A stretch of 64,000 nucleotides of DNA, taken from contig NZ_PDDM01000005.1 of NCBI RefSeq assembly GCF_002914585.1, forward strand, positions 1-64,000, written 5' to 3'. Positions 18,373 to 26,543 of the stretch are shown here, one piece after another. The position numbers and the translations under genes were made by a program. The DNA is from Pseudanabaena sp. BC1403 (GTDB taxonomy: Bacteria > Cyanobacteriota > Cyanobacteriia > Pseudanabaenales > Pseudanabaenaceae). The first letter of the stretch is position 1, and the number at the start of each line of letters is the position of its first letter. The notes beneath the pieces are model-generated. The model saw nothing but the letters and a program-made list of their open reading frames with translations. It did not search any database and was not told the DNA's origin.

Positions 18373-19713
18373 ATGGTTGTTAGTAAGGGAAAGAACCCAA
18401 CAGCACAAGAAACTTTTATGCAAATGGCTCAAGCCGCAGGGCTAAGAGGCCGTTTGCTAGTTACTGTTGGTGTTTTGATATTGGTTAGACTTGGCATTTA
18501 CTTGCCATTGCCGGGGGTTGATCGCCTGAGATTTACGGAAATTGTTAAAAATAATGCCGTAGTTAATTTCTTAGATATTTTCTCTGGTGGAGGTTTATCA
18601 CTACTAGGTATTTTTGCCCTTGGTATTTTGCCATTCATTAATGCCTCGATCATCATGCAATTGATGACATCTGCTCTCCCAAGTTTAGAAAATCTTCAAA
18701 AGAATGAAGGTGAAGCTGGGAGAAGAAAAATTTCTCAATACACCCGCTATGTTGCCTTTGTTTGGGGTGTAATCCAAAGCTGGGGGCTTGGCGTTTGGGT
18801 GCAGAACTCTGGAGTGCTGTCAGATCCAGTCTCTAACTGGATTACGGTTGGCGATGGTCGAGTTATTTTGTCTAGCTTTATTTTTCAGACGACAGTAGCT
18901 TTGGCGGCTGGCTCGATGTTTGTGATGTGGGCTGGCGAACTAATTACGGAGAAAGGTGTTGGAAACGGTGCTTCTTTACTGATTTTTATTAGTATTGTCG
19001 CCAACTTACCAACTTCTCTGGGTGATACGATCGCGCTAGCTCAAAAAGATAGCTCACGAGTTGGTGGGGTCATCTTATTGTTAGTGATATTCTTGATTAT
19101 GATTGTGGGGATTGTGTTCGTGCAGGAAGGAACAAGGCGAATTCCAATTATCTCTGCACGTCGTCAGGTTGGCCGCAAACTATACCGTGAGCAAGCTTCT
19201 TATTTGCCTTTGCGCTTAAACCAAGGCGGCGTTATGCCAATCATTTTCGCCTCATCGGTGATGATTCTGCCTGCTTACTTGAGTCAAAGTATTAATAACG
19301 AGGTATTTGTGGCGATCGCTACTTGGATTTCTCCTAGTGGCCCTGGTCATATTCCCGTGTATATGTTGCTGATTTTAGGATTTAGCTTCTTTTATTCGAC
19401 TCTAGTTCTCAATCCTGTAGAACTATCGCAGAACCTGAAGAAGATGGGTAGCAGCATTCCTACGGTACGACCTGGTACAGCAACTTCAGACTATATCAGC
19501 CGTATTTTGAACCGATTGACTTTACTCGGATCAGTCTTTTTGTGTGGCATTGCGATTATTCCTAGTGCCCTCGAAAAAGCCACTGGCGTATCCACCTTTA
19601 GCGGTATTGGTGCTACTTCGTTACTGATTTTGGTTGGTGTCGCGATCGAAACCTCGAAGCAAATCCAAACCTATGTGATCTCTCAACGTTATGAAGGCAT
19701 GGTGAAACAGTAA
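18373..19713 (+). CDS. secY: Protein translocase subunit SecY
   Basis: SecY (446 residues) is the ten-helix core of the Sec channel that exports and inserts proteins in the cytoplasmic and thylakoid membranes. The N-terminus contains LRGRLLVTVGVLILVRLGIY and the plug region is around GLSLLGIFALGILPFINASI. A conserved cytoplasmic loop reads EGTRRIPIISARRQVGRKLY, and C-terminal segments include YFYST-like FFYSTLVLNPVELSQNLKK. GAGG precedes the ATG. Its last base overlaps the adk start. Confidence 0.98.
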   Translation: MVVSKGKNPTAQETFMQMAQAAGLRGRLLVTVGVLILVRLGIYLPLPGVDRLRFTEIVKNNAVVNFLDIFSGGGLSLLGIFALGILPFINASIIMQLMTSALPSLENLQKNEGEAGRRKISQYTRYVAFVWGVIQSWGLGVWVQNSGVLSDPVSNWITVGDGRVILSSFIFQTTVALAAGSMFVMWAGELITEKGVGNGASLLIFISIVANLPTSLGDTIALAQKDSSRVGGVILLLVIFLIMIVGIVFVQEGTRRIPIISARRQVGRKLYREQASYLPLRLNQGGVMPIIFASSVMILPAYLSQSINNEVFVAIATWISPSGPGHIPVYMLLILGFSFFYSTLVLNPVELSQNLKKMGSSIPTVRPGTATSDYISRILNRLTLLGSVFLCGIAIIPSALEKATGVSTFSGIGATSLLILVGVAIETSKQIQTYVISQRYEGMVKQ

Positions 19714-20270
19714 TGCCTAGAGTGATTTTGATGGGGCCACCTGGAGCAGGTAAAGGTACACAGGGCGAGATTTTGGCTGAATCTTGGCAAGTGCCGAGAA
19801 TTGCTCCTGGAGATATTTTTCGGGCCGAGATTAAACAAGGCTCTGAATTAGGTCTAAAAGTTAAGTCTTTTAGTGATTCGGGTACATTGGTTCCTGATGC
19901 TGTTGTGATTGAGGTAATTGAGGCAAGATTGAGACAGCCTGATACTCAGGTTGGTTGGATTCTTGATGGCTTTCCGCGTACAGTAGCTCAAGCTGAGGCT
20001 TTAGATACTTTATTAGCGGAGATAAATCAGCCCTATGACTCGGTGATTAATCTTGATGTGCCAGATCAGTTTTTGATTGATCGCTTGTTAGCAAGGGCGA
20101 GCGATCAAGGGCGTGCTGATGACACTGAGGAAGTGATCAGTAATCGGTTGCAAGAGTACAATTCCAAAACTAGACCTTTGCTAGAATTTTATGGAAATAA
20201 GGTTACGCAGATTGATGGCACACCGTCGATGCCAGAAGTAACTGAGACAATCAAAAAATTCTTTGCATAA
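19713..20270 (+). CDS. adk: Adenylate kinase
   Basis: It converts AMP + ATP to two ADP. At 185 residues this is the short form without the inserted zinc LID. The P-loop GPPGAGKGTQ is at 8-17, DGFPRTVAQAEAL is the AMP-binding segment, and RASDQGRADDTEEVISNRL is the compact lid region. The start ATG overlaps the secY stop (TAATG), so the pair is translationally coupled, a common arrangement in bacteria. Confidence 0.98.
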   Translation: MPRVILMGPPGAGKGTQGEILAESWQVPRIAPGDIFRAEIKQGSELGLKVKSFSDSGTLVPDAVVIEVIEARLRQPDTQVGWILDGFPRTVAQAEALDTLLAEINQPYDSVINLDVPDQFLIDRLLARASDQGRADDTEEVISNRLQEYNSKTRPLLEFYGNKVTQIDGTPSMPEVTETIKKFFA

Positions 20271-20277
20271 ATGCGTT

Positions 20278-20310
20278 GATATTTGATTAAGTAACTCTTT
20301 ATCAAATATC
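20278..20310. repeat. Small hairpin between adk and infA
   Basis: 10-bp perfect arms (GATATTTGAT / ATCAAATATC) separated by 13 bases in the 114-base adk-infA spacer. It has no U-tract. It may be an RNA stem in the leader of infA. Confidence 0.5.
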
Positions 20311-20384
20311 TATCTCATGTTGTAAGCGCTTTGCGATCGCAACATAATACATAAAGAACTAATACTAAATTTGGGAGAGTTTGT

Positions 20385-20624
20385 TTGTCAAAAGAAGATT
20401 CTATTGAAATGGAAGGGACGGTAACTGAGTCACTTCCTAATGCTATGTTTCGGGTTGCACTCGATAATGGCTTTAATGTACTTGCTCACATTTCGGGCAA
20501 GATCCGTCGAAATTACATCAAGATTTTGCCTGGCGATCGTGTGAAGGTGGAACTAACGCCCTATGACCTTACCAAAGGACGCATTACCTACCGCCTTAAA
20601 AATCAAGGCGGCGGCAAGAAATAA
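20385..20624 (+). CDS. infA: Translation initiation factor IF-1
   Basis: IF-1 (79 residues) is an S1/OB-fold protein that occupies the 30S A site during initiation. The sequence [20 protein letters not shown] and [20 protein letters not shown], then [19 protein letters not shown], is almost textbook. The start is TTG at 20385 with GGGAGAG just upstream; no in-frame ATG precedes IEMEG, so a rare start codon is well supported. It is the last gene of the operon here: a terminator follows at 20625 and there is no rpmJ, rpsM, rpsK or rpoA. Confidence 0.97.
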   Translation: MSKEDSIEMEGTVTESLPNAMFRVALDNGFNVLAHISGKIRRNYIKILPGDRVKVELTPYDLTKGRITYRLKNQGGGKK

Positions 20625-20662
20625 AACAAAAAGCAACGACTGTACAGTCGTTGCTTTTTGTT
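20625..20662 (+). terminator. infA: Rho-independent terminator of the ribosomal operon
   Basis: Nearly continuous 18-bp arms (AACAAAAAGCAACGACTG, centre TA) start right after the infA stop, with the U-run GCTTTTTGTT at the end of the right arm. It is well placed to end the operon transcript. Confidence 0.85.
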
Positions 20663-20707
20663 AATATCCAAAAAATAATTTGCTGTGCAAAGCTAGCTAT
20701 AGCTAAT

Positions 20708-20760
20708 CAATACAGCTAGAGAGTTTCGGCACGAAGCGCCGAAACTCTCTAGCTGTATTG
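20708..20760 (-). terminator. Hairpin overlapping the 3' end of the cyclotransferase-like gene
   Basis: Perfect 23-bp arms at 20708-20730 and 20738-20760 with a 7-base loop; core TTTCGGC/GCCGAAA. The right arm contains the TAG stop and the last three codons of the minus-strand gene that ends at 20749. Confidence 0.88.
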
Positions 20761-21324
20761 TCGTTTGTGAAGTGACTGCAATTGGTAGATATGATAAAAC
20801 AATTGCCAAAAATATTTTTCGGTCAACCCACAAGTAGAAGCCCCTCGCAGCACTACATTTGAATACCAATCATTTGGGGCAAGTTCACGAGACAACTTAT
20901 TTACAACACTGTAAGTTCTTACATTTGCGTAAACCTTTTGATCAATGCTAACTGTGATCAATTCATGCTGATAGCCACCTCTCGACACATCCTCGCGCAT
21001 ATCAAGCTGATCGCTTAAACGCATGGGCAAGCTGTATAAAACACCCTCAACATAAGAATTTGCATCTTTGACAATATCTAAGCAACCACAATCACGGTGA
21101 GGAGATCGATAATAAAATCCAAGCTTGTACCCACTTAACCTCGCTACCCCAACAACATAATGATGGGCTGCCTCACCAAGCGATCGCTTCAAATCTACAG
21201 GACACATACAAGAGCCGTAAGCGAAATAGTAAAACATCGGCTCGGATTGATGACATGACTCTAGATGAGAACTTTCTAAAGTCTGTAAGTACTGTACTGA
21301 GTCTGATTTGAGCGAATCTACCAT
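20749..21324 (-). CDS. Gamma-glutamylcyclotransferase-like protein
   Basis: This 191-residue protein has a cyclotransferase (AIG2/GGCT) fold. The signature FYYFAYGSCM near residues 31-40 is the glycine-rich binding loop. The candidate catalytic glutamate is Glu in LDMREDVSRGGYQ at about residue 110. Family members cleave gamma-glutamyl dipeptides to 5-oxoproline, or modify gamma-glutamylamines. A roughly 30-residue N-terminal stretch precedes the domain; a shorter start at the Met of MFYYF is possible. It converges on infA, and its stop lies inside a hairpin. Substrate is uncertain. Confidence 0.82.
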   Translation of the reverse strand: MVDSLKSDSVQYLQTLESSHLESCHQSEPMFYYFAYGSCMCPVDLKRSLGEAAHHYVVGVARLSGYKLGFYYRSPHRDCGCLDIVKDANSYVEGVLYSLPMRLSDQLDMREDVSRGGYQHELITVSIDQKVYANVRTYSVVNKLSRELAPNDWYSNVVLRGASTCGLTEKYFWQLFYHIYQLQSLHKRQYS

Positions 21325-21486
21325 ATCTGTAAGTTAGGCAAAAGCTATCTAGTATTCTGGGATACCTGCAAAAAGTATAAAGCTTTGTGTATGCTCATTT
21401 GAATTAACTATTTAGATAATTCAAGTGCTAAAGGCTTTATTGATGATTGATGGAATCAAGTATGTCGCGCCTAATTTTAAAAAAAT

Positions 21487-22731
21487 ATGCCTGAGTATAC
21501 AAAAAAAGATCCAGAGCTAGAATCTAATTCCCTATTAGATGCTCAAGTGGGTGATCGAGTTCCAGAAACTCAGTTATCGCCAAAAACAGGATTGTGGGAA
21601 TTAGCAATAGTTTTTGCTAAGCTCGGTGCGATCGCCTTCGGGGGGCCAGCCGCGCATATTGCTCAGATCGAGTTAGAAATAGTGCAGCGTCGTCAATGGC
21701 TCAGTCGCGAAAAGTTATTAGATTTGTTAGGTGTTACCAGTCTAATCCCAGGTCCTAATTCTACCGAATTGACAATTCATATCGGGCTGGAGCGAGCTGG
21801 ATGGCGAGGGGCAATCGTGGCGGGAGTTTGTTTTATAACCCCTGCGATGTTATTAGTGTGGGGATTAGCGATCGTTTATGTGGAATACCAAACTATTCCT
21901 GCCGTTGGTTGGCTATTGTACGGAGTCAAGCCAGTAATTATCGCAATTATTGCTCAAGCTGTATGGAAATTAGGGCGATCGGCCTTAAAAAATATCCCAA
22001 CTTGGTGCGCAGGGATTTTAGTCCTAGCTCTATATTTTCTGAAAATCAATGAAATCGCACTAATGCTCGGCGCAGGAATCACCGTTAGCCTCGTTCATAA
22101 CTTAACATCCTTCAAGAAAAACAAATCCCTATCAATCTTCCTTTTTCCTTTTTCCTTTTTCCCTTTTCCTTTAGTAGTTATAGCTACTACTGCAGCTTAT
22201 CCCAAGACTTGGACAGCAGTATTTCTAAGCTTTCTCAAAATTGGTTCTGTTCTCTATGGCAGTGGCTATGTACTATTAGCTTTTGTGCAACAAGAATTTG
22301 TCGATCGCACTCATTGGCTAACTTCACAGCAATTATTAGATGCTGTAGCGATCGGGCAGTTTACTCCAGGGCCTGTATTTACGACCGCGACTTTTATTGG
22401 TTATCTTGTTGCTGGAAATTTGGGTGCGATCGCAGGGACGATTGGTATATTTTTACCAGCGTTTATTCTCGTTCCATTGATCAATCCATTTGTGGCAAAA
22501 TTACGCAAATCGCCTTGGACAGCAGGTTTTCTTGATGGTGTAAATGCGGCTTCTATGGGGTTAATGGCGGCTGTTGCCTTGGAATTAGGGCGCGGCACTT
22601 TGATTGATATTTGGACAATTATTGTAGCGATCGCTAGTCTCTTCGTTCTACTTAAATTCCCAAAAGTTAATTCTGCTTGGTTGGTGATTGCTGGTGCTGC
22701 GATCGGCTGGCTGATTAAATTCAACCAATAA
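21487..22731 (+). CDS. chrA: ChrA-family chromate transporter
   Basis: At 414 residues this is the long form, with two homologous CHR domains. Domain 1 has AIAFGGPAAHIAQIE, a signature also recognisable in domain 2 as GSGYVLLAFVQQEFV, and each half shows SLIPGPNSTE or GQFTPGPVFT. It is predicted to pump chromate out of the cytoplasm, or to move a related oxyanion; some relatives are linked to sulfate. The linker between the halves (about residues 207-232) is unusually Phe/Pro-rich (FLFPFSFFPFP) and is coded by a polypyrimidine tract with three exact CTTTTTC repeats at 22141-22161. Confidence 0.92.
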   Translation: MPEYTKKDPELESNSLLDAQVGDRVPETQLSPKTGLWELAIVFAKLGAIAFGGPAAHIAQIELEIVQRRQWLSREKLLDLLGVTSLIPGPNSTELTIHIGLERAGWRGAIVAGVCFITPAMLLVWGLAIVYVEYQTIPAVGWLLYGVKPVIIAIIAQAVWKLGRSALKNIPTWCAGILVLALYFLKINEIALMLGAGITVSLVHNLTSFKKNKSLSIFLFPFSFFPFPLVVIATTAAYPKTWTAVFLSFLKIGSVLYGSGYVLLAFVQQEFVDRTHWLTSQQLLDAVAIGQFTPGPVFTTATFIGYLVAGNLGAIAGTIGIFLPAFILVPLINPFVAKLRKSPWTAGFLDGVNAASMGLMAAVALELGRGTLIDIWTIIVAIASLFVLLKFPKVNSAWLVIAGAAIGWLIKFNQ

Positions 22732-22791
22732 AAAGTGCTGCAAGTAAGGAAACGCTATACTAAACACAGCAAATTACTTAAAATCATAAAA

Positions 22792-22834
22792 AAGGTAAGA
22801 GTGGGCGGCGCTTCGCGCCGCCCACTCTTACCTT
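22792..22834 (+). terminator. Perfect 20-bp hairpin after chrA
   Basis: Arms AAGGTAAGAGTGGGCGGCGC at 22792-22811 and its complement at 22815-22834, loop TTC, about 60 bases after the chrA stop. The GC-rich GGCGC-TTC-GCGCC core is shared with several other hairpins in the window. Confidence 0.85.
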
Positions 22835-22876
22835 CTAAGTCTATGACTACCAAATTTTGCGGTTGAGGTCAATTTT

Positions 22877-23581
22877 ATGGTTCTCCAAGTCTCACCCATC
22901 AAAATCGAGCCAAAAATTACTTGGGAAGCTTTACCTGCTGACTTCGTATTACCTGACGATCCTGTGGAAAATATTCAACAACCGATTTTGGCTGCTGCTC
23001 TGACCGATGCCTTAGGAGCAGCAGGACTAATTCAGCCAGAGATGCTCATTGGTTCCAACTTTGGTTTAGTTGCCTCAGTCAATTCTCGTACTATTGTCAA
23101 AGCTCCTGATTGGTTTTATGTGCCTAAGGTCTATCCCATTAGTGAAGAATTTACTCGGCGTAGTTATACCCCTAATTTAGAAGGTGAGCCTGTAGCGATC
23201 GTGATGGAATTTCTCTCGGAAACAGAAGGTGGTGAGCTTTCAATCAGGGTCACGCCTCCCTATGGCAAGCTTTATTTCTACGAACGAATTCTCCAAGTGC
23301 CGACCTATGTTATTTACGATCCTGCTGTCCCAAGCCTAGAAGTGCGCTGCTTACAGAATGGTCGTTATATACTTCAAGAAGCTAATGCTCAAGGACAGAC
23401 ATGGATCCCAGAACTAGAACTGTTTCTAGGTATTTGGTCAGGAACGAGGCTAGGACAGTCGATGAATTGGTTGCGTTGGTATGATCGATCTGGCAAGTTG
23501 CTATTATGGAGTGCCGAAAAAGCAGAAGTATTAGCGGCAAAATTACGCGAACTTGGCGTTGATCCTGATGCTTTGACTTGA
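22877..23581 (+). CDS. Uma2-family (DUF820) putative endonuclease
   Basis: This 234-residue protein has the PD-(D/E)XK-like Uma2 fold, which is greatly expanded in cyanobacteria. Expected elements are present: SNFGLVASVNS, the acidic VKAPDWFYVPKV (Asp of the active-site strand), VAIVMEFLSE, and TYVIYDPAVPSLEVRCLQNG. The usual pattern ExxS-x-K is less clear here than in the neighbour at 23582. Its true biochemical activity is unproven. Its stop directly abuts the stop of that convergent paralogue, with no intervening base. Confidence 0.85.
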   Translation: MVLQVSPIKIEPKITWEALPADFVLPDDPVENIQQPILAAALTDALGAAGLIQPEMLIGSNFGLVASVNSRTIVKAPDWFYVPKVYPISEEFTRRSYTPNLEGEPVAIVMEFLSETEGGELSIRVTPPYGKLYFYERILQVPTYVIYDPAVPSLEVRCLQNGRYILQEANAQGQTWIPELELFLGIWSGTRLGQSMNWLRWYDRSGKLLLWSAEKAEVLAAKLRELGVDPDALT

Positions 23582-24166
23582 TTAAAAAGATAGCTCTTGA
23601 AATAGTTCTGATAAGGAAAGACTAAAATCAGGAATAACATCTTCTCCATCAAGGCTATCTTCCAGTTGCAAAAGCTTTGATGGTTTAGGTTTATGGTAAA
23701 CCAATACACATTCTTCATCAGGTAAGATTACCCATACCAACCGAGTCCCATTCTCAAAATACTCTACGAGCTTGTTATGGATTTCCTCAAAAGTGTTATT
23801 GGGAGAAATAATCTCTACAGCTAAATCTGGAGCCCCATCAAAAAATCCTTTTGGTAGTCGTTTTAATCCTTGCAAACGTTCTTTAGCAATAAATGCAAGA
23901 TCAGGCGATCGCTTATTGCCTGTTTTCATCTTGAAAGCTGTACTAGAGTCACAAGTTACACCAAGCTTATGAGTACGTACAAATCCTGTCAAAAAATATC
24001 CGAGAGTAAGTGCTAAATAGCCATGCTCTACACCTGAATTTGCCACAACAATTAGCTCTCCATCCACATATTCATAAAGGTTGCCATTTTCAGGTAATGA
24101 CATAAACTCTTGATCTGTCAAAGCTTTAGGGTTAGCTAATTCTAGATTGGCGATCGCTTGGGTCAT
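23582..24166 (-). CDS. Uma2-family (DUF820) putative endonuclease
   Basis: From the ATG at 24166 the protein has about 194 residues; a GTG five codons upstream (24181) is the alternative. The family motifs are clear: YEYVDGELIVVANSGVEHG near the N-terminus, the active-site aspartate region KRSPDLAFIAKERL, the AVEIISPNNTFEEIHNKLVE segment and RLVWVILPDEECVLVYH. Function is unknown despite the PD-(D/E)XK fold. It is only distantly related to the convergent neighbour at 22877, so this is not a recent duplication. Confidence 0.9.
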   Translation of the reverse strand: MTQAIANLELANPKALTDQEFMSLPENGNLYEYVDGELIVVANSGVEHGYLALTLGYFLTGFVRTHKLGVTCDSSTAFKMKTGNKRSPDLAFIAKERLQGLKRLPKGFFDGAPDLAVEIISPNNTFEEIHNKLVEYFENGTRLVWVILPDEECVLVYHKPKPSKLLQLEDSLDGEDVIPDFSLSLSELFQELSF

Positions 24167-24204
24167 TAGATTTAAGTCCACAGATTAAACTAAAATATAT
24201 CATT

Positions 24205-26163
24205 TCAAAACTCAATAATATTCGTCTCACTCGTGCTAGTACCTGACAGATCGAGATAATTAACTTCAATCTGTTTACGGATTTCGGCTTTACGTTGTCT
24301 TGCTTCTTTTACTTTGGCTTGACATTCATAACCGAAAGCAGGATTGGCAATCACATCGATACTTTGATATTTGCTTAACCAGTCTTTCTCATGCTTCTCG
24401 CACATGATATATTGAATTTTAGCGATCGCAGTTCTCACCACGATCTGGGGACGTAATAAACCTATGCGTGAGTTTTCGTCAAGCCAGAGCAGATGCTGGA
24501 GTTGCTCAGCCACCTCTGTTGTTTCTGCACAGAGAATCTGTAATTGTTGCACTAAATGATCGGGGTAAGGCTCTTCCGCAGCAAGGGAAGTTTTTTTCTC
24601 TTGAATTAGATTGAGAATAATTTGCCAAAGATAGCGATGATTGGATTGCGTAAATTCAATATTCTCTTCGTCCGCAATCTCTTGATATAAATAAGCACGA
24701 TGTTGGGGAAAATGCAGATAAATTTGTAAAAGTTGCGTTTCGGCAATATGTAGCGAATTTGTGGTCGTGGTTAGTGACGGTGCAGGCTTATTGCTGTTCC
24801 AGCGCGTGTTGCGTAACTGACGACGCAGATCTTGCTCTAGACGCAATGCAAGATAAGAATTGCCTTGCGATAAGCGTTGCGCGGAAGTATGGATGTAATG
24901 GGTGCGAAAGAAAGAATCAACGGGCAGATTATTTAATAATTGTGCGATCGCTTGGCTGCTTTTTTGGAAGCGATCGGCTTGGTTAAGATCTTGACCTAAA
25001 AGGATTTGATCGATCTGCCAATCGAGGAATAATGGTGCATTTTTAAGTAAATCGCGATATGCCTCTGCACTATGTTGTTTGAGATACTCATCGGCATCTT
25101 TGCCATCGGGCATCGTCAAAACTCGCAACTGCACGGTTCCATTAAATACTAATTCTTTAAATCCTGCGATCGCCTTTTCCGCTGCCGTAATTCCTGCCTT
25201 ATCGGCATCGAAGTTTAGAATTACATTCTTGGTTTCGGTATATCGCAATAACTGCTTCATTTGGTCAGCATTAAGAGCTACACCCATCGTTGCGATCACC
25301 TGCTCAATTCCTGCTTGATGCAAGGCGATCGCATCGAAATATCCTTCTACTACAATTGCTTGGTCAGACTTAGCGATCGCATCGCGAGCCTTATCCATTG
25401 CGAATAGAATTGATCCCTTACTGAATAGTTCTGTTTCAGGAGAGTTAAGATATTTTGGCTCTTCGTCTCCTAATGATCTCCCACCAAATGCAATTACACG
25501 ACCTCTCGTATCGTGAATAGGAACCATTAGGCGATCGCGGAAGCGATCGTAAAATCCATTACCTGTTTTGCGCGGAACGATCAAGCCTGCTTCTTCAACT
25601 AAACTCACAGGGATCTGCTTTTGCTGCACCAGATAACCCATTAAAGTTTCCCAGCCAGCAGGCGCATAACCCAGTTGAAATTTCTGGATTGTATCTTTGC
25701 TCATTTGCCGCTTTTCGCTGAGATAGGCAAGCGCTGCTTTGCCCTGATGTGCATAAAGGGCATGTTGATAAAAACTGGTGGTCAAAGCCATCACTTCATA
25801 AAGGCGATCGCGATGGGAAATTTGGCGCTGGATTTCTTTGGCTTTTTCAGGTTCGACTGTGGCAATGGGAACGTTATATCGTTTCGCCAAATCTAAAACT
25901 ACGTCAGAGAACGATCGCTTATCGATCTCCATCAAAAATTTGACTGCACCACCAGCGGCACCACAGTTAAAGCAGTGATACATTTGCCGAGATGGATTCA
26001 CCGTCAGCGCTGTAGCATTTGTTCCATTGTGAAAAGGGCAAGCGCCCCGAAAATTTGCCCCACTTTTGCGTAGTACAACATGCTCGGAGACGATATCTAC
26101 GATGTCTGCCCTTTGACTTACTTGGTCAATGGTGTCTTTGTGGATTTGGAACTGTGCAGACAT
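24205..26163 (-). CDS. dnaG: DNA primase
   Basis: DnaG (652 residues) makes RNA primers for replication. The N-terminal zinc ribbon uses Cys42, His45, Cys64 and Cys67 (CPFH...CFNC). The RNA-polymerase domain runs through YNVPIATVEPE and FHDRLMVPI-like FRDRLMVPIHDTRGRVIAFG. The TOPRIM active site has VVEGYFDAIALHQAG and LNFDADKAG, and the C-terminal helicase-interaction region is helical. The usual KTPSF-like stretch after CPFH is replaced by NGTNATALTV. The gene is separated from neighbours by about 40 bases on one side and a 380-base gap on the other. Confidence 0.97.
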   Translation of the reverse strand: MSAQFQIHKDTIDQVSQRADIVDIVSEHVVLRKSGANFRGACPFHNGTNATALTVNPSRQMYHCFNCGAAGGAVKFLMEIDKRSFSDVVLDLAKRYNVPIATVEPEKAKEIQRQISHRDRLYEVMALTTSFYQHALYAHQGKAALAYLSEKRQMSKDTIQKFQLGYAPAGWETLMGYLVQQKQIPVSLVEEAGLIVPRKTGNGFYDRFRDRLMVPIHDTRGRVIAFGGRSLGDEEPKYLNSPETELFSKGSILFAMDKARDAIAKSDQAIVVEGYFDAIALHQAGIEQVIATMGVALNADQMKQLLRYTETKNVILNFDADKAGITAAEKAIAGFKELVFNGTVQLRVLTMPDGKDADEYLKQHSAEAYRDLLKNAPLFLDWQIDQILLGQDLNQADRFQKSSQAIAQLLNNLPVDSFFRTHYIHTSAQRLSQGNSYLALRLEQDLRRQLRNTRWNSNKPAPSLTTTTNSLHIAETQLLQIYLHFPQHRAYLYQEIADEENIEFTQSNHRYLWQIILNLIQEKKTSLAAEEPYPDHLVQQLQILCAETTEVAEQLQHLLWLDENSRIGLLRPQIVVRTAIAKIQYIMCEKHEKDWLSKYQSIDVIANPAFGYECQAKVKEARQRKAEIRKQIEVNYLDLSGTSTSETNIIEF

Positions 26164-26543
26164 GATCGCGATCGCCTATTTGTAAACCGCATTATGCTCA
26201 TATCATTTTATATCAATCACCATCAAAAAGCAGACTAAATATTTTGTACGATAAGTGATTTCAATAATTTTCGTTTCTATCTAATATTGCAGTTTTCATT
26301 TTCCCTATGAAAATGAAAACAGGGAACCAATACTATGATTGTTGTTTATTTCGTAAATGAGTACGCACTCATTTGCAAAATGCTATAAGTTCTGAATCCA
26401 ATTACAAATTATTTTGGATTGCTATATCAGTTTAGGACTTACGCAAAAATACCCTGCAACCCTCATTCTAAATGTAGGGGCAATTAATGAATTGCCCCTA
26501 CATTTAGAATGAGTACGTTCTACAGTTATTGTTGAGAAGGAAA
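26164..26543. other. 380-base gap with repeats, upstream of dnaG
   Basis: It must contain the dnaG promoter. It holds a small palindrome around 26353-26374 (AAATGAGT/ACTCATTT) next to an ATGCTATA end, a TATAGCAAT-type end at about 26419-26427, and a perfect 24-bp inverted repeat at 26462-26513. No gene is seen. Confidence 0.65.
26462..26513 (-). terminator. Perfect 24-bp inverted repeat after the permease gene
   Basis: Arms at 26462-26485 and 26490-26513 (CTCATTCTAAATGTAGGGGC at the outer end), loop AATG. It lies 30 bases past the permease stop on the minus strand. The inner GTAGGGGCAATT/AATTGCCCCTAC resembles the shorter palindrome at 48670-48697. Confidence 0.8.
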
